64,000 bases of DNA from a bacterium (GCA_030427705.1 JAUIBR010000036.1:1-64000), one strand, 5' to 3'; shown: positions 1 through 9,183, numbered from the stretch's first letter. Notes: generated from the sequence alone by a model not told the origin. Program-made: numbers and translations.

Positions 1-3000
1 TCTGCAATGCCTCGGAGTTGGACTCACCCAGATTCATCAATGCCAGCTCAAGCTCCTTTTCGGTATCGACGTCCTTGGACGCAGCGGCGAGCCGCAGCTT
101 CAGGTCTCGCACACGTTCGGTATCTGCGATGCGTGGCGGTGCTTCTTCGATCAGGATCATCGCTTCTTGGAGATAACCCTCACCAGCGATGACCTGCGCG
201 ACACCCACGAGGATGGAGTCCGCTAGCTCAAGCCGCTCTTCAAGATTCGTGACCGTCTGTTCGGTATCGACCGACAGATTTGACCACATGCCCCGGACAA
301 GCGACATCGCTTCCCCGACCTTACCGGTAGCAACCAGTCGTTTCGCGAGCAGTGGTGCGGCAACGGCACCGAGTTCATCATCTGAAATTTGGTGTCGAAG
401 GAATGCCTCCATCAAGTCGCTCTTGCCCGAGACATCGAATTGCGCCGCCATCTGCCGAAGCGCAATCCCCCGGCCAGCTGCCACCACGTTGTCCAGATGC
501 ACCTGGTACAGGTCGAGTGCTTCCGAATCGTGTCCCATTTTTACGTAGGCCGCGGCCAACATCGGGCGAAGATGTGCCTCTCCGCGGTCAATTGCAGCAC
601 GAACGTAAAGCGCGCCTTCGCTCAATCGACCTTCACGAAGCAGATACTCCCCAATCTGACCTTGAAGACGACCATCGCGACTCCCGCGTTCCAACAGCGG
701 TTGTAGCGTACGAAGCAGGCGCTCCATGCCGCCTAGCTCCGTAAACACATCTGCGTGCGTAACCGCGAGCTGTCCGCCGACGACGTAGTCTCCATTATTG
801 ATTTCCGATTCAATCACGGCGGCTGCATCTTCTCGGTAGCCGTGCTCCAACAGAATCGGGACAAGCTGGTCGACCGGGAGTCCGGCATTTTTCAACTCTC
901 CGAGCATGCGTTCGGCGACCTTCGTGTCTACGCCCGAGAGTTCGACGTCCGCAATGGCTCTGTAGAAGAAGTCACGCTCCACGAAGACGTTCACGAGAGC
1001 AGCACGTGCGGCCTTCGCGGCTTCCGTGTGTCGCCCCACACTCTTGAGTGTCTCAATCTCCAGCTTCCAGATATTCCAACGCGCAGCCGGCTCAACCTTG
1101 GAACGCGCATCTGCGAAATCAGCCTGCCCTTCCGGAACCATTCCTCTACGGATGCGGAAACGTCCGCGTTCGGCAAGCGCGTGGTCGGAAATCTGGGCGG
1201 CTGAAACTGCGGAGTTGTAGGCCTCCTCAGCTCGCTCGGGCTGGGCGTGCTCTTCGTAGAACATCGCGACCTGCAACCACGCCTCTTGAGACGTCACGCT
1301 TTTGGAGGCGTAGTCACGAAAGACACCCTCCGCCCGGTCGGGGTCACCACTCATATACAACGACCGGCCGAGCTCAAATTTGAATTCATCGCCTTGGATT
1401 TCAGCGATTCGCTCGAGTTGTTCTACGGCGTCATCCCAGCGTCCGGCCGAGCCCAAAACTTGAAGGACGTTGCGGCGAGCCTCGGTCGGGTTTTGCGTCT
1501 TGGATAGGTACTGCGTTGCGAGGTCGGCGATTCGCTCTCCCCGGTCGGTCTGTCGGTAAACTTCGGAAAGCTCCAGGAATGCAGTACGCAGGAGCGTATC
1601 GTCACCCGACTCCATCATTTTCTTCAGGTACGGCTCCAGAGCGTCGTACTGCTCAGCGATTGCGAGCTCTTTCGAGATAGCGCGGGCAGCATCCATGCTC
1701 TCGCCGCGCCGCTCGTAATAGTCGTTGAAGACGGCCTTCGCTTCTTCGGCCTTTCCAAGCTTCAGCAAGACGGCGCCGTAATCCAGAATGTGATGGGTCG
1801 ACAACGGTGCTGAAAGGTCGCTTCGCTTGTATGCCTTCGCCGCAACCTCCCACATGCGCTTGTTCTTCATCACGCTCGCGAACTTCTGCAACTCACGGGT
1901 CGTTGGCTTGGCCTCTTCCAGATACTTCTCGTAATAGGATTTGGCCTTGTTCTGCTCCGAGAAGATAGCGTTTGGATTCGGCTCAGTCAGATTACGACTA
2001 CGCCGAGTCATCGCCGCGTAGTGAGCGTCTCCCAACAAACGGTAGATTTCCGGATCTGGATTGTCGTGTTTCTCGCGAATCTGATGCAGGAACGACAACA
2101 TCCAGTCATGGTAGTTGTGCCGTTCGAAGCGGCGTGTCATCGCCTCAAGCGCACGGATTGGATTACGCGAAAGCGAGATATAGCGCTTCCAGAGCTCGAA
2201 CGCTTCAACATCGCGTCCTTGTTCGAAATACAACTCCGAAAGTTGCTCATAATGCGTGACGTTCGTCGGCTCCAACGAAATGAGACGCTCCAAAATCGGA
2301 ATCGCCTCATGGCTCCAAGCACTTGTGCGGTAGCGTTGCCAAACGAGGCTGAGCGCCGAAACTTCGTTGGTTGAAGCGGCAAGATACTCATCGAGCGCCT
2401 TCTTCATGTCGCGCTCTTTGCGCTGACGCTTGTAAATGTCAGCCACCTGTAACCAAGCGCTGGTCTCGCCGAGTTTCGCGGCTTTCGTTAGGTATGGGAG
2501 GGCTTCGTCCCATTCGTTCTGACGGTAGAAGCGTTCACCGACATGCTGATAATCGATGGCTCGATTTCCTTTGGCTTTGAGCCATCGGCCATAGACATCA
2601 TGAATCTTCTTCGGCCGCCCCCACTCTCGATACAAGGTCTCAAGCTGGCGAGTGATGTGCAGGTCATCCGGGTCTGCTTTGGCAGCTGACAGAAGCGCCT
2701 TCTCGGCTTCTTCATACATGCGCTGCCCGCGATAGATACTTGCAACATCGAGGGCTGCTCGTTCTTTGTCGTCGAGTTGTTTCGTGTAGTTCTTCAGCGC
2801 GCGATTGACGTCGTCCATACGGCCGACTTGTGCATACGCCCGCGCCAAATCCAACCAAACCAGGGAAGCCACCTTCCCGTCTTGGACCGCAGCTTCGAAG
2901 AAGAAGATGGCGAGGTCGTAGTTGAGTCGGTTATTGGCCCATCGTGCGACATTGATTTGCGCACTTTTCCTATCCGTCGCTCGGTCAACGTACTGCTTCA

Positions 3001-4123
3001 GTACGCGTTCCACGTCAGCCGTCCTAGCACGCCGGGCGTAGAGGTCAGCAAGCTGCCGCGACACTCCCCAGTCGACTCGAGCGTTGACGATCGCCTCTTC
3101 CAGATAGGCGATGCTCAATTGCGGCGCTCTGTTCTGCCCTGCGATCTCTGACACTTTCCTGTAGACATGGGCGGATACCGGCTCTCCACTGACCACCTTC
3201 ATATCCTCGATATAATCATCGAGGTGCGTTTTGGCTTGGTCCACCGCCTGGGCTTTCAGCAGGAGTTCGGCGATCTTCAAGTGAACACGTGCACGCTCGC
3301 GATTCGCTTTTGGCATCAGCGAAATAGACTTCTCATAGAAATGTAGCGAGACCGGCATCGCCCCCAAGCGTTCGGCTCGAGCGGCAGAGTCGATGGTACG
3401 TTCCAGCTTCTCTTCGCCTTTCCCTTTCTCAATGTATTGCTCGAAAGCTGCCTTGGATTTCTCGTTTTCGTTGAGCTCAGCGTAGATTCGGGCTCGTCTT
3501 GAATCGTACTCCGCAGACCCAAACTCCTTGGACAACTCTTCGTAAAGCTTCACCGCCTTCGCGAGTTCCATGTTTCGGCGGTACTCTTGCGCAAGGTTCT
3601 CGCGGGTTCGCCGAAAAGCCTCGTCCGTAACTTCTGGATGGTTGGGGTTTAACTGTTTGAGTTCACCGCGGAGGGAAAGTGCGTCCTCGAACTCGGCTGT
3701 GGACGTGGCCATGGAAAGTGCGGTTTCCAACGCGCGGCCAAAATCATCGTCGGAAACGGCATCGGGCTCTGCTTTTCGCGCTGCCCGCCAAGCTTCCACT
3801 GCCTTGATTGGCTCACCAAGCTCCCATCGTACTTTGCCCAAACTACGTCCTGCTGCCGCAGGGAGTTTGCCGCTGTCGAACGCCTTCTGGGCGTGCGGTT
3901 CGGCCTTCTTATACTCGCCTCGCCCGATGTAAGCGTCCGCAAGCAATAGGTTGTATTCGGGGGATTGAGGGTCTTCTTTGAGCCCTTCCCGCGCGTCAGA
4001 TTCGGCCCGTTCGTAATTGCCCTCCGACAGAGCCTCAAGTCCGTCTTTGTACGGATTGTGGCAAGCTGCGGTCGCAAACAACAACGCAAGCAGAACGATG
4101 GATAATATGGGTCGTCGAGTCAT
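1..4123 (-). CDS. Giant TPR-repeat lipoprotein, C-terminus cut by left window edge
   Basis: An uninterrupted frame of 1374 codons runs from an ATG at 4123 off the left edge, so the true protein is longer. The start MTRRPILSIVLLALLFATAAC is a lipoprotein signal peptide with Cys21 as the likely lipidated residue; the -3 position is Thr rather than the usual Leu. The rest is helical with degenerate tetratricopeptide repeats throughout, for example an AEYNLLLADAYIGRGEYKKAE-like unit near residue 50 and LYFEQGRDVEAFELWKRY near residue 620. There is no catalytic domain in the visible part. TPR lipoproteins of this size are typically scaffolds for envelope protein complexes; a specific partner cannot be named. 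It is divergent from the gene at 4289, with a 165-bp intergenic stretch. The call of a TPR lipoprotein is secure; the function is not. Confidence 0.9.
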   Translation of the reverse strand, partial: MTRRPILSIVLLALLFATAACHNPYKDGLEALSEGNYERAESDAREGLKEDPQSPEYNLLLADAYIGRGEYKKAEPHAQKAFDSGKLPAAAGRSLGKVRWELGEPIKAVEAWRAARKAEPDAVSDDDFGRALETALSMATSTAEFEDALSLRGELKQLNPNHPEVTDEAFRRTRENLAQEYRRNMELAKAVKLYEELSKEFGSAEYDSRRARIYAELNENEKSKAAFEQYIEKGKGEEKLERTIDSAARAERLGAMPVSLHFYEKSISLMPKANRERARVHLKIAELLLKAQAVDQAKTHLDDYIEDMKVVSGEPVSAHVYRKVSEIAGQNRAPQLSIAYLEEAIVNARVDWGVSRQLADLYARRARTADVERVLKQYVDRATDRKSAQINVARWANNRLNYDLAIFFFEAAVQDGKVASLVWLDLARAYAQVGRMDDVNRALKNYTKQLDDKERAALDVASIYRGQRMYEEAEKALLSAAKADPDDLHITRQLETLYREWGRPKKIHDVYGRWLKAKGNRAIDYQHVGERFYRQNEWDEALPYLTKAAKLGETSAWLQVADIYKRQRKERDMKKALDEYLAASTNEVSALSLVWQRYRTSAWSHEAIPILERLISLEPTNVTHYEQLSELYFEQGRDVEAFELWKRYISLSRNPIRALEAMTRRFERHNYHDWMLSFLHQIREKHDNPDPEIYRLLGDAHYAAMTRRSRNLTEPNPNAIFSEQNKAKSYYEKYLEEAKPTTRELQKFASVMKNKRMWEVAAKAYKRSDLSAPLSTHHILDYGAVLLKLGKAEEAKAVFNDYYERRGESMDAARAISKELAIAEQYDALEPYLKKMMESGDDTLLRTAFLELSEVYRQTDRGERIADLATQYLSKTQNPTEARRNVLQVLGSAGRWDDAVEQLERIAEIQGDEFKFELGRSLYMSGDPDRAEGVFRDYASKSVTSQEAWLQVAMFYEEHAQPERAEEAYNSAVSAAQISDHALAERGRFRIRRGMVPEGQADFADARSKVEPAARWNIWKLEIETLKSVGRHTEAAKAARAALVNVFVERDFFYRAIADVELSGVDTKVAERMLGELKNAGLPVDQLVPILLEHGYREDAAAVIESEINNGDYVVGGQLAVTHADVFTELGGMERLLRTLQPLLERGSRDGRLQGQIGEYLLREGRLSEGALYVRAAIDRGEAHLRPMLAAAYVKMGHDSEALDLYQVHLDNVVAAGRGIALRQMAAQFDVSGKSDLMEAFLRHQISDDELGAVAAPLLAKRLVATGKVGEAMSLVRGMWSNLSVDTEQTVTNLEERLELADSILVGVAQVIAGEGYLQEAMILIEEAPPRIADTERVRDLKLRLAAASKDVDTEKELELALMNLGESNSEALQ

Positions 4124-4288
4124 TTCGTTCCCGAGAGAATTTTCATCCCTAGATTTGCCCGTCACGGGGAATGGTGCAACTGCTGATATCAACAGAAGTT
4201 AGGGCAAGTTTGTTTCGGGAAGTCGCAAACGCTTTACATCAGGTCGCAATATGCTAAATGGATAGCCCGTTTTGCCTGCCGAAAAGTT

Positions 4289-4927
4289 TTGGGCAGCAAG
4301 ATAATTGATGACTTTGCTGATGAGATAAGAGTGGTTATTCCAAACCGAGAAGGCCTCGAAATCAACAAGGGCGCGCGCCATTGCAAGATTCTGGATGGTG
4401 ATGGAGAGGTCGTGTTCCGCACGACAAATCTTCGCGACGCTGAACACTACCTCGAGCTGCTCGACGAGATTGACCGTCTGCACAAATTGCTCGATGCGCG
4501 CGGAATGGCACCTCACCGAATCTACCTGCTCGCTATCGACGAAGATAAGCGCGGCCGCGTCAACCTGGACCACGCCAAAGCTAGCGAAGTTGTGATTGTT
4601 GCCAAAGGCTCCGACGGCGTTGTTGTCCGTCACCTCGCCGATGGACGCGAAGAAATCGTGGACCTCGACGAACTCGAGCCGATTGAAGGTGGGTCGTACC
4701 TTCAGGCCGCAGAGGTCATTGACGAGAGCGTCCATGTCCTGGTGCGTTTCGATCGCGAGGAAGAATCGGTTTCCATCGCCGCGTCGAAAACTGAGGACCC
4801 CATCGATGACCTCATGAAGGTCTGGGTCAAAAACGAAGAGACCCCGGGAAGCGAGTACGCGGGGTCGCTCGCGAACTCTGAAGGCGACATTCTCGTCTTC
4901 CGGGCAGAAGCTTCGCTCGAAGAATAA
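4289..4927 (+). CDS. Conserved-looking acidic protein of unknown function
   Basis: I do not recognise this 212-residue protein. It is acidic, soluble (no signal peptide or membrane segment) and looks like two alpha/beta segments: an N-terminal part with DAEHYLELLDEIDRLHKLLD (a likely helix near residues 48-67) and a C-terminal beta-rich part. Codon use matches its neighbours and the reverse-strand frame over the same bases is poorer. The start is uncertain. The TTG at 4289 has no clear ribosome site; a GTG at 4331 (preceded by GATAAGA) would remove 14 residues; no in-frame ATG lies near the 5' end. A strong hairpin at 4947-4967 follows the stop. It lies upstream of the rhodanese-like gene but that gene seems to have its own promoter. 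Confidence 0.7.
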   Translation: MGSKIIDDFADEIRVVIPNREGLEINKGARHCKILDGDGEVVFRTTNLRDAEHYLELLDEIDRLHKLLDARGMAPHRIYLLAIDEDKRGRVNLDHAKASEVVIVAKGSDGVVVRHLADGREEIVDLDELEPIEGGSYLQAAEVIDESVHVLVRFDREEESVSIAASKTEDPIDDLMKVWVKNEETPGSEYAGSLANSEGDILVFRAEASLEE

Positions 4928-4946
4928 CCCAACGATTCCATGCAGT

Positions 4947-4967
4947 TTTTGCGCAATCGGCGCAAAA
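4947..4967 (+). terminator. Hairpin terminator after the 4289-4927 gene
   Basis: TTTTGCGC (4947-4954) and GCGCAAAA (4960-4967) form a perfect 8-bp stem with a 5-nt AATCG loop, followed by TCTTT. The A/T ends make it usable in both directions. It sits 20 bp after the upstream stop codon and before the promoter at 5074. Confidence 0.55.
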
Positions 4968-5073
4968 TCTTTGGCAAATCCGAGGGTTGCAACTCAGTAA
5001 TTTTTGCGGGGACATCGCACTAATCCTAGTTCTCGTGCGTTTTCAGAGATTTGTAAAAACCCTGAAGACGGAC

Positions 5074-5101
5074 TTGTCAAATGTCTATCGATGAGTATAG
5101 T
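5074..5101 (+). promoter_or_regulatory. Sigma70-like promoter for the rhodanese-like gene
   Basis: TTGTCA (5074-5079), a 16-bp spacer and TATAGT (5096-5101) match the sigma70 consensus at four to five of six bases each. The rest of the 310-bp gap 4928-5237 holds the hairpin at 4947, the palindrome at 5128 and no open frame I would call. The predicted leader to the ATG at 5238 is about 130 nt. Confidence 0.5.
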
Positions 5102-5127
5102 CCACGCCAGTTCGGGCCTGCAGCCAC

Positions 5128-5142
5128 ATGGAAATTTTCCAT
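5128..5142. promoter_or_regulatory. 15-bp perfect palindrome in the leader
   Basis: ATGGAAA-T-TTTCCAT is a perfect inverted repeat centred on one base, about 20 bp after the predicted transcription start. The position and symmetry suit a repressor operator. It could also be chance in an AT-rich patch. Confidence 0.3.
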
Positions 5143-5237
5143 GACACCTGAACACCGATGAGAAGTCCGCTGCGGCGGCTGCAGGTAACGGTGGCGATTG
5201 CTTGGTAGCTTCTCTCGGCCCAACCAAAAGGATTTAA

Positions 5238-5564
5238 ATGGCACGCTATATGTCGAGCACGGAGCTCTACCAAAAGATGGAAGAAGACGACGGAATCGTT
5301 GTAATCGACGTTAATTCCGCCGAGTTGTTCAAGAAAGAGCACATCCCAGGCGCTATCAATATTCCACTTCAAGCACTTAGCGATGGAGTGAAGGAATTCC
5401 GCAAGAACCAGCGAATCGTTGTTTACGGCGAAACGCACACCGACGAATCGTCGAACAAGGCTGCGGAACTTCTCGAGAGCATGGGCTTCCGCAAAGTCTC
5501 AGACTTCGATGGTGGAGTTCACGCTTGGAAGCAGGCAGGTTTCTTGACCGAGATGCCTAGCTAG
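5238..5564 (+). CDS. Rhodanese-fold protein without catalytic cysteine
   Basis: This 108-residue single-domain protein has the rhodanese fold signatures: VVIDVNSAELFKKEHIPGA near residues 20-39 (the family's D-x-R / H-I-P-G-A-I-N block) and FDGGVHAWKQAGF near the C-terminus (the GG-x-x-x-W block). The active-site loop, usually C-R-x-G-x-R-S after the V-V-Y strand, reads GETHTDESS, and the protein contains no cysteine at all. It therefore cannot act as a sulfurtransferase by the known mechanism and is more likely a binding or regulatory domain. The ATG at 5238 is preceded by AAAGGA (5227-5232). It appears monocistronic, between the promoter at 5074 and the terminator at 5591. Confidence 0.85.
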   Translation: MARYMSSTELYQKMEEDDGIVVIDVNSAELFKKEHIPGAINIPLQALSDGVKEFRKNQRIVVYGETHTDESSNKAAELLESMGFRKVSDFDGGVHAWKQAGFLTEMPS

Positions 5565-5590
5565 TAGAGCGACACGCAATAAAGCAATTG

Positions 5591-5624
5591 AGCCCTCCTG
5601 CCCCCGACGCTTGAGGGCTTTTTT
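5591..5624 (+). terminator. Rho-independent terminator
   Basis: AGCCCTC (5591-5597) pairs with GAGGGCT (5613-5619), followed by a run of six T (5619-5624). It lies 27 bp after the rhodanese-like stop codon. The hairpin may also help to stop transcripts arriving from the kinase gene on the other strand, but without a comparable T run on that side. Confidence 0.85.
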
Positions 5625-5660
5625 GTGCCCAATTCGCCCCAGTAGATTTTGTTAGGAGGG

Positions 5661-7241
5661 TTAGTCCAGTCGCTCGACGTCTGGCTCTTCGTCGCCCAGT
5701 AGGTCGACGTTTACCTTTACCGGCTCGGTCTCAGCAGGCTTGGTCTCTTCCTTCTTTGGCTTCTTGGTCGAAGGTCGTTTCGCCACGGGCTTGCTTGAGC
5801 CCTTCTTCTTTACCAGCGCGACGTCGAGCTTCTTATCTGCAGCAGGAATCACCTGGGCCTGATAGGGCTCGTAGCCATCGAGTTTGAAGGAGAAGTCGAT
5901 GGGCTCACCGTCCCGAAGGGCAAGGAGAGTAGGCGTCTTCTTGCCCGTGTCTTCGCCATTACGGTAGATAGCAGCCCCAGCGGGTGTCGTCTTGAACTCG
6001 ACTTGCACAAACCCGGGCTTCGCTGGCTCAGGGTCGGATTTTTCCTTAACCACGACAATCTCGCGCGGTTTTGGTTCTTCGACCTTCGCTTGGTTTGTAT
6101 TCGCCGCGACCTCGGGCTCCACCTGTGCTTCCCCGTTGTCTTTGAAGAAGAGCCCGTAGGACGCAATTCCAAGAATGACGAGAAACAGTACGAGAATCGC
6201 CCCAATCAAGGGTGCCTTCGACGGCGCCTGAGATTCCGCGGGCGGCGCTGCAGCGACCGGTACCTCGCGACTTCCGGTTGAGCCAGCGAGACTTACTGGT
6301 GTCGCGGCCGCTGTCGAGTCGGGGTCCATCATGCCAGCAGGCATTGGAGCTGACGTAATCGCTGCCTGCAGCGATTCGTACATCTCCATGGTATCCATGA
6401 AACGATACTGCGGATTCTTTTCGAGGGACTTCCGTACGACGTGCTCAAGCCCTCCAGGCATGCCGCTCATCGCGCCAGGCGGGAGGCGCTGAGCAAACGG
6501 CGGTGGAGGGTCCTGCGTGTGACTAATCATCAACGCGGTGGTTGAACTCTGTTGGAACGGAGGTGCACCACAAAGCATCTCGAACAAGATGCAGCCAAGT
6601 GAATAGATATCACTTCGGTGGTCCAGCGGCTCCGCCAAGATTTGCTCTGGAGACATGTAGCGCGGCGTACCGATGATACGGCCGTCACCAGTGAGTTGGA
6701 CGTCGTCTTCGCCCATAACCGCTTTGGCGATGCCAAAGTCCAGCACCTTCACAACGTCCGGGTCGTTATCGACCGGAATCAAGATGATGTTGTCGGGTTT
6801 GATATCACGGTGAACGATTCCCGATTGATGGGCTTCGTTCAACGAACGGCAAATCTGCGATGCGATGTGAACCGCTCGCTCGGGAGGCAATGGACCGTCT
6901 TCGCGAATCACATCACTGAGCGTTCGCCCTTCCAGCAGTTCCATCGCCAGGAAAAGAAATCCACCGTCGCTCGTGCCGTAATCGAAAACGGTGATGGTGT
7001 TGGGATGGCGTAACTGACTGATCGTCATTGCTTCGCGCTCGAAGCGCGCGACTGTCGTCGGGTCATGCGTCGGAATCAGCTTGAGCGCGACGCTCCGATT
7101 CATGTTTTGCTGTCGGGCCTCGTAGACCGCGCCCATGCCGCCGAAACCAAGCAACTTCGTGATCACGAAACGATTGCCAGCCACCGGCTGCCCAACCATG
7201 CGCTCGTAAAGTTCCCGCCGCTGGTCTCTAGATGAACTCAT
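5661..7241 (-). CDS. Membrane Ser/Thr protein kinase with PEGA domain
   Basis: A 526-residue Hanks-type kinase. The glycine loop GFGGMGAVYEA is at about residues 32-42, the ATP lysine in VALKL at 54, the catalytic loop HRDIKPDN at 144-151, DFG at 168-170 and GTPRYMSPE at 191-199, so all catalytic residues are present. A single transmembrane segment (about 345-368) separates the cytoplasmic kinase from a Pro/Lys-rich extracytoplasmic part holding a PEGA-type domain (about 415-480, with GAAIYRNGEDTGKKTP). The tail is Lys/Glu rich. It is the second gene of a two-gene unit, 53 bp after the TPR protein at 7294-8076. The likely role is sensing at the envelope and phosphorylating cytoplasmic targets; the ligand is unknown. 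Confidence 0.93.
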   Translation of the reverse strand: MSSSRDQRRELYERMVGQPVAGNRFVITKLLGFGGMGAVYEARQQNMNRSVALKLIPTHDPTTVARFEREAMTISQLRHPNTITVFDYGTSDGGFLFLAMELLEGRTLSDVIREDGPLPPERAVHIASQICRSLNEAHQSGIVHRDIKPDNIILIPVDNDPDVVKVLDFGIAKAVMGEDDVQLTGDGRIIGTPRYMSPEQILAEPLDHRSDIYSLGCILFEMLCGAPPFQQSSTTALMISHTQDPPPPFAQRLPPGAMSGMPGGLEHVVRKSLEKNPQYRFMDTMEMYESLQAAITSAPMPAGMMDPDSTAAATPVSLAGSTGSREVPVAAAPPAESQAPSKAPLIGAILVLFLVILGIASYGLFFKDNGEAQVEPEVAANTNQAKVEEPKPREIVVVKEKSDPEPAKPGFVQVEFKTTPAGAAIYRNGEDTGKKTPTLLALRDGEPIDFSFKLDGYEPYQAQVIPAADKKLDVALVKKKGSSKPVAKRPSTKKPKKEETKPAETEPVKVNVDLLGDEEPDVERLD

Positions 7242-7293
7242 ATGTCTTCGTCTTGTGCCTGCTTCTTACAACGAAGCTCAGAACATTCGGATC

Positions 7294-8076
7294 TCAGAAT
7301 GTTGTTCCCAAGCCAACACCGGCACCATCAGGGCCAACCCATCCAGTAGGTCGCAACGTCATCGCCGGTTGCGCCTCTGGTTCTGCCGTCGCCCACAGGA
7401 TAACGCCGGTAATCACTGCTGCAGCACCCGCGATGTAGAAGATGTCGGCCATCAAAGCCATCGTCTGCCCTGAATCGCGAGCCGATTGTTTGTCCTCTGG
7501 ATTGTCCGCATCATCGAACTCAGTCTGTTTGCCACTCGCCATCAGACCAAACACAGCACCACCAATCAGCAACGCTCCACCAGTTCCAAGACTTACATAG
7601 GCCCAGGTCAAGTCGGGTTCTGCAGGTGGAACTTCTTTGTCCTTGTCCTTGTCAGGGTCTTTGACGTCCTTGTTGTCCTTATCTGAGTCCTTGTTCGCGT
7701 CGGCCAGGGCCTTCTCTTTGGCTTGCTTTTCGCGAATGGCAGAAGCCTTGTCGAGCGCTTTCTGCTTTGCTTTCCGGTCGACTGCATCAACGATGAACTT
7801 ATCGTAGTACTCCAACGCCTTATCATCATCGCCGATCTTCTCGTAACAGCGTGCGATATTGTACAGCAGGTTGGGAACGGCCTGAATCGCGTGGGCTTGT
7901 TCGAAATACTCAATGGCTTTTTCGAACTTTCCGTCCTTGTAAGCCTTCACGCCTTTCTGCGAGAGCTCTTCAACCTGTTTCTTCTCGTCGGGGGATTGGG
8001 CCCAAGCATTCTGTGGCAGCACCACTGGGCTAAACGCCAGCATGCCGACCAAAACGGCGCTAATTAGACGACGCAT
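7294..8076 (-). CDS. TPR protein with signal peptide and two C-terminal membrane segments
   Basis: This 260-residue protein starts with a signal peptide (residues 1-26, ending NAWA). TPR units follow at about 30-105 (VKAYKDGKFEKAIEYFEQA and a second copy), then a low-complexity Asp/Lys stretch (about 125-150, repeats of DKDK) and two hydrophobic segments at about 157-180 and 208-232. The architecture resembles TPR proteins often found beside Ser/Thr kinases in myxobacteria. The kinase gene lies immediately downstream, so this may be the sensory or scaffold partner of that kinase; that link is inferred from position. The ATG at 8076 is 174 bp from the divergent ctaA start. Confidence 0.85.
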   Translation of the reverse strand: MRRLISAVLVGMLAFSPVVLPQNAWAQSPDEKKQVEELSQKGVKAYKDGKFEKAIEYFEQAHAIQAVPNLLYNIARCYEKIGDDDKALEYYDKFIVDAVDRKAKQKALDKASAIREKQAKEKALADANKDSDKDNKDVKDPDKDKDKEVPPAEPDLTWAYVSLGTGGALLIGGAVFGLMASGKQTEFDDADNPEDKQSARDSGQTMALMADIFYIAGAAAVITGVILWATAEPEAQPAMTLRPTGWVGPDGAGVGLGTTF

Positions 8077-8250
8077 ATGTCGTATCTCGTGGATGGAGTC
8101 GCTGTATTCTCAGGCCATATGATAACCCGCTCAGTTTTCGTAGTCTAGTTGTCACTACCCGGAATTCTCGACACGCCCGTGTGTTGTCGATATGCGCTGC
8201 TCTATTGACTAAGTCGTCCTGCAGGGATAACTCAGCGCCCGAGGTGCAAA

Positions 8251-9183
8251 ATGCGGTCGCAAGCCAAGGCATTTACAACGTACGCGTGGGGATTTTTGGT
8301 CTATCTGGTTGGCGTGATCATGTTCGGAGCATGGGTTCGAATCACCCACTCCGGCGCGGGTTGCGGCGACCACTGGCCAACATGCCATGGCAGTATCGTC
8401 CCGATTGAGCCGTCGATTGAGACGATGATCGAGTATACCCACCGACTGACCAGCGGGATGTGCGGAATCTTTGGAATTGCGCTCGTCATCTGGGCATGGA
8501 GACGTTTTGGAGTCGGCCGCATTTTTTGGGCGTCGGTCATCACACTTGTCTTCATCATTTTCGAAGGCGCAATTGGCGCGGGATTGGTCCTTGCGGAGCT
8601 CGTCGAAGACAACGCATCGGTGGCACGTGCGGTCATCATTAGCTTACATCTGGTCAACACCCTCTTTCTGACAGGCTCCGCGGCGCTCGTGGCGTGGTGG
8701 TCTCAAAACGGGCTCACGCCTCGGCTGAAACACAAATGGTCGCCTTGGTTGGGCGCGGCCGCGCTGCTGGTCATCGTGACATGCATGAGTGGAGCAGTCA
8801 CAGCACTCGGCGACACGCTGTTCCCAATCGCGCCCACGATCGGGGAGGGAATGTGGTCAAAGATTCGAGCCGATATTGCCCCGACCGAACACTTCCTGGT
8901 TCGACTTCGCGTCATTCACCCATTTGTCGCGATTCTGACGGCTATCTCACTCTTCGCGCTGGCAACCCGGGCTCGGTACGCAACGCTGAGCGAGCGGGCC
9001 CGCAAGGCTGCGCTCGCGCTCATGGTCGTCGTGGGACTGCAGACGGTCGCGGGATTTATTAACATCGCGCTCGCCGCCCCTGGCTGGATGCAGATGTCCC
9101 ACCTTGCTATCGCACAAACATTGTGGGTGATTTTGTTGATTATGGCGGCCGAGATAACCGGCGAAGCGGCGCCTACTTCGTGA
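8251..9183 (+). CDS. ctaA: Heme A synthase (CtaA/COX15)
   Basis: This is the inner-membrane enzyme that oxidises the methyl group of heme O to make heme A for cytochrome c oxidase. The 310-residue protein has about eight membrane segments. Conserved features visible are the first extracytoplasmic loop with C38 and C45 (CGDHWPTC, the C-x6-C pair), H64 in EYTHRLTSG, a histidine in LHLVNTLFLTG, one in RVIHPFVAI and one in SHLAIAQTLW, corresponding to the family's heme ligands. The ATG at 8251 follows GAGGTG (8241-8246). A possible promoter, TTGACT at 8205 with GATAAC at 8226, has a short 15-bp spacer. The 3' end overlaps the convergent VWA gene by 11 bp. No cytochrome oxidase genes are in the window. 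Confidence 0.92.
   Translation: MRSQAKAFTTYAWGFLVYLVGVIMFGAWVRITHSGAGCGDHWPTCHGSIVPIEPSIETMIEYTHRLTSGMCGIFGIALVIWAWRRFGVGRIFWASVITLVFIIFEGAIGAGLVLAELVEDNASVARAVIISLHLVNTLFLTGSAALVAWWSQNGLTPRLKHKWSPWLGAAALLVIVTCMSGAVTALGDTLFPIAPTIGEGMWSKIRADIAPTEHFLVRLRVIHPFVAILTAISLFALATRARYATLSERARKAALALMVVVGLQTVAGFINIALAAPGWMQMSHLAIAQTLWVILLIMAAEITGEAAPTS

Noticed and set aside
4199-4735. Reverse-strand open frame of 178 codons
   Set aside because: It lies antisense to the 4289-4927 protein, which has better codon use and a downstream hairpin in the right direction.
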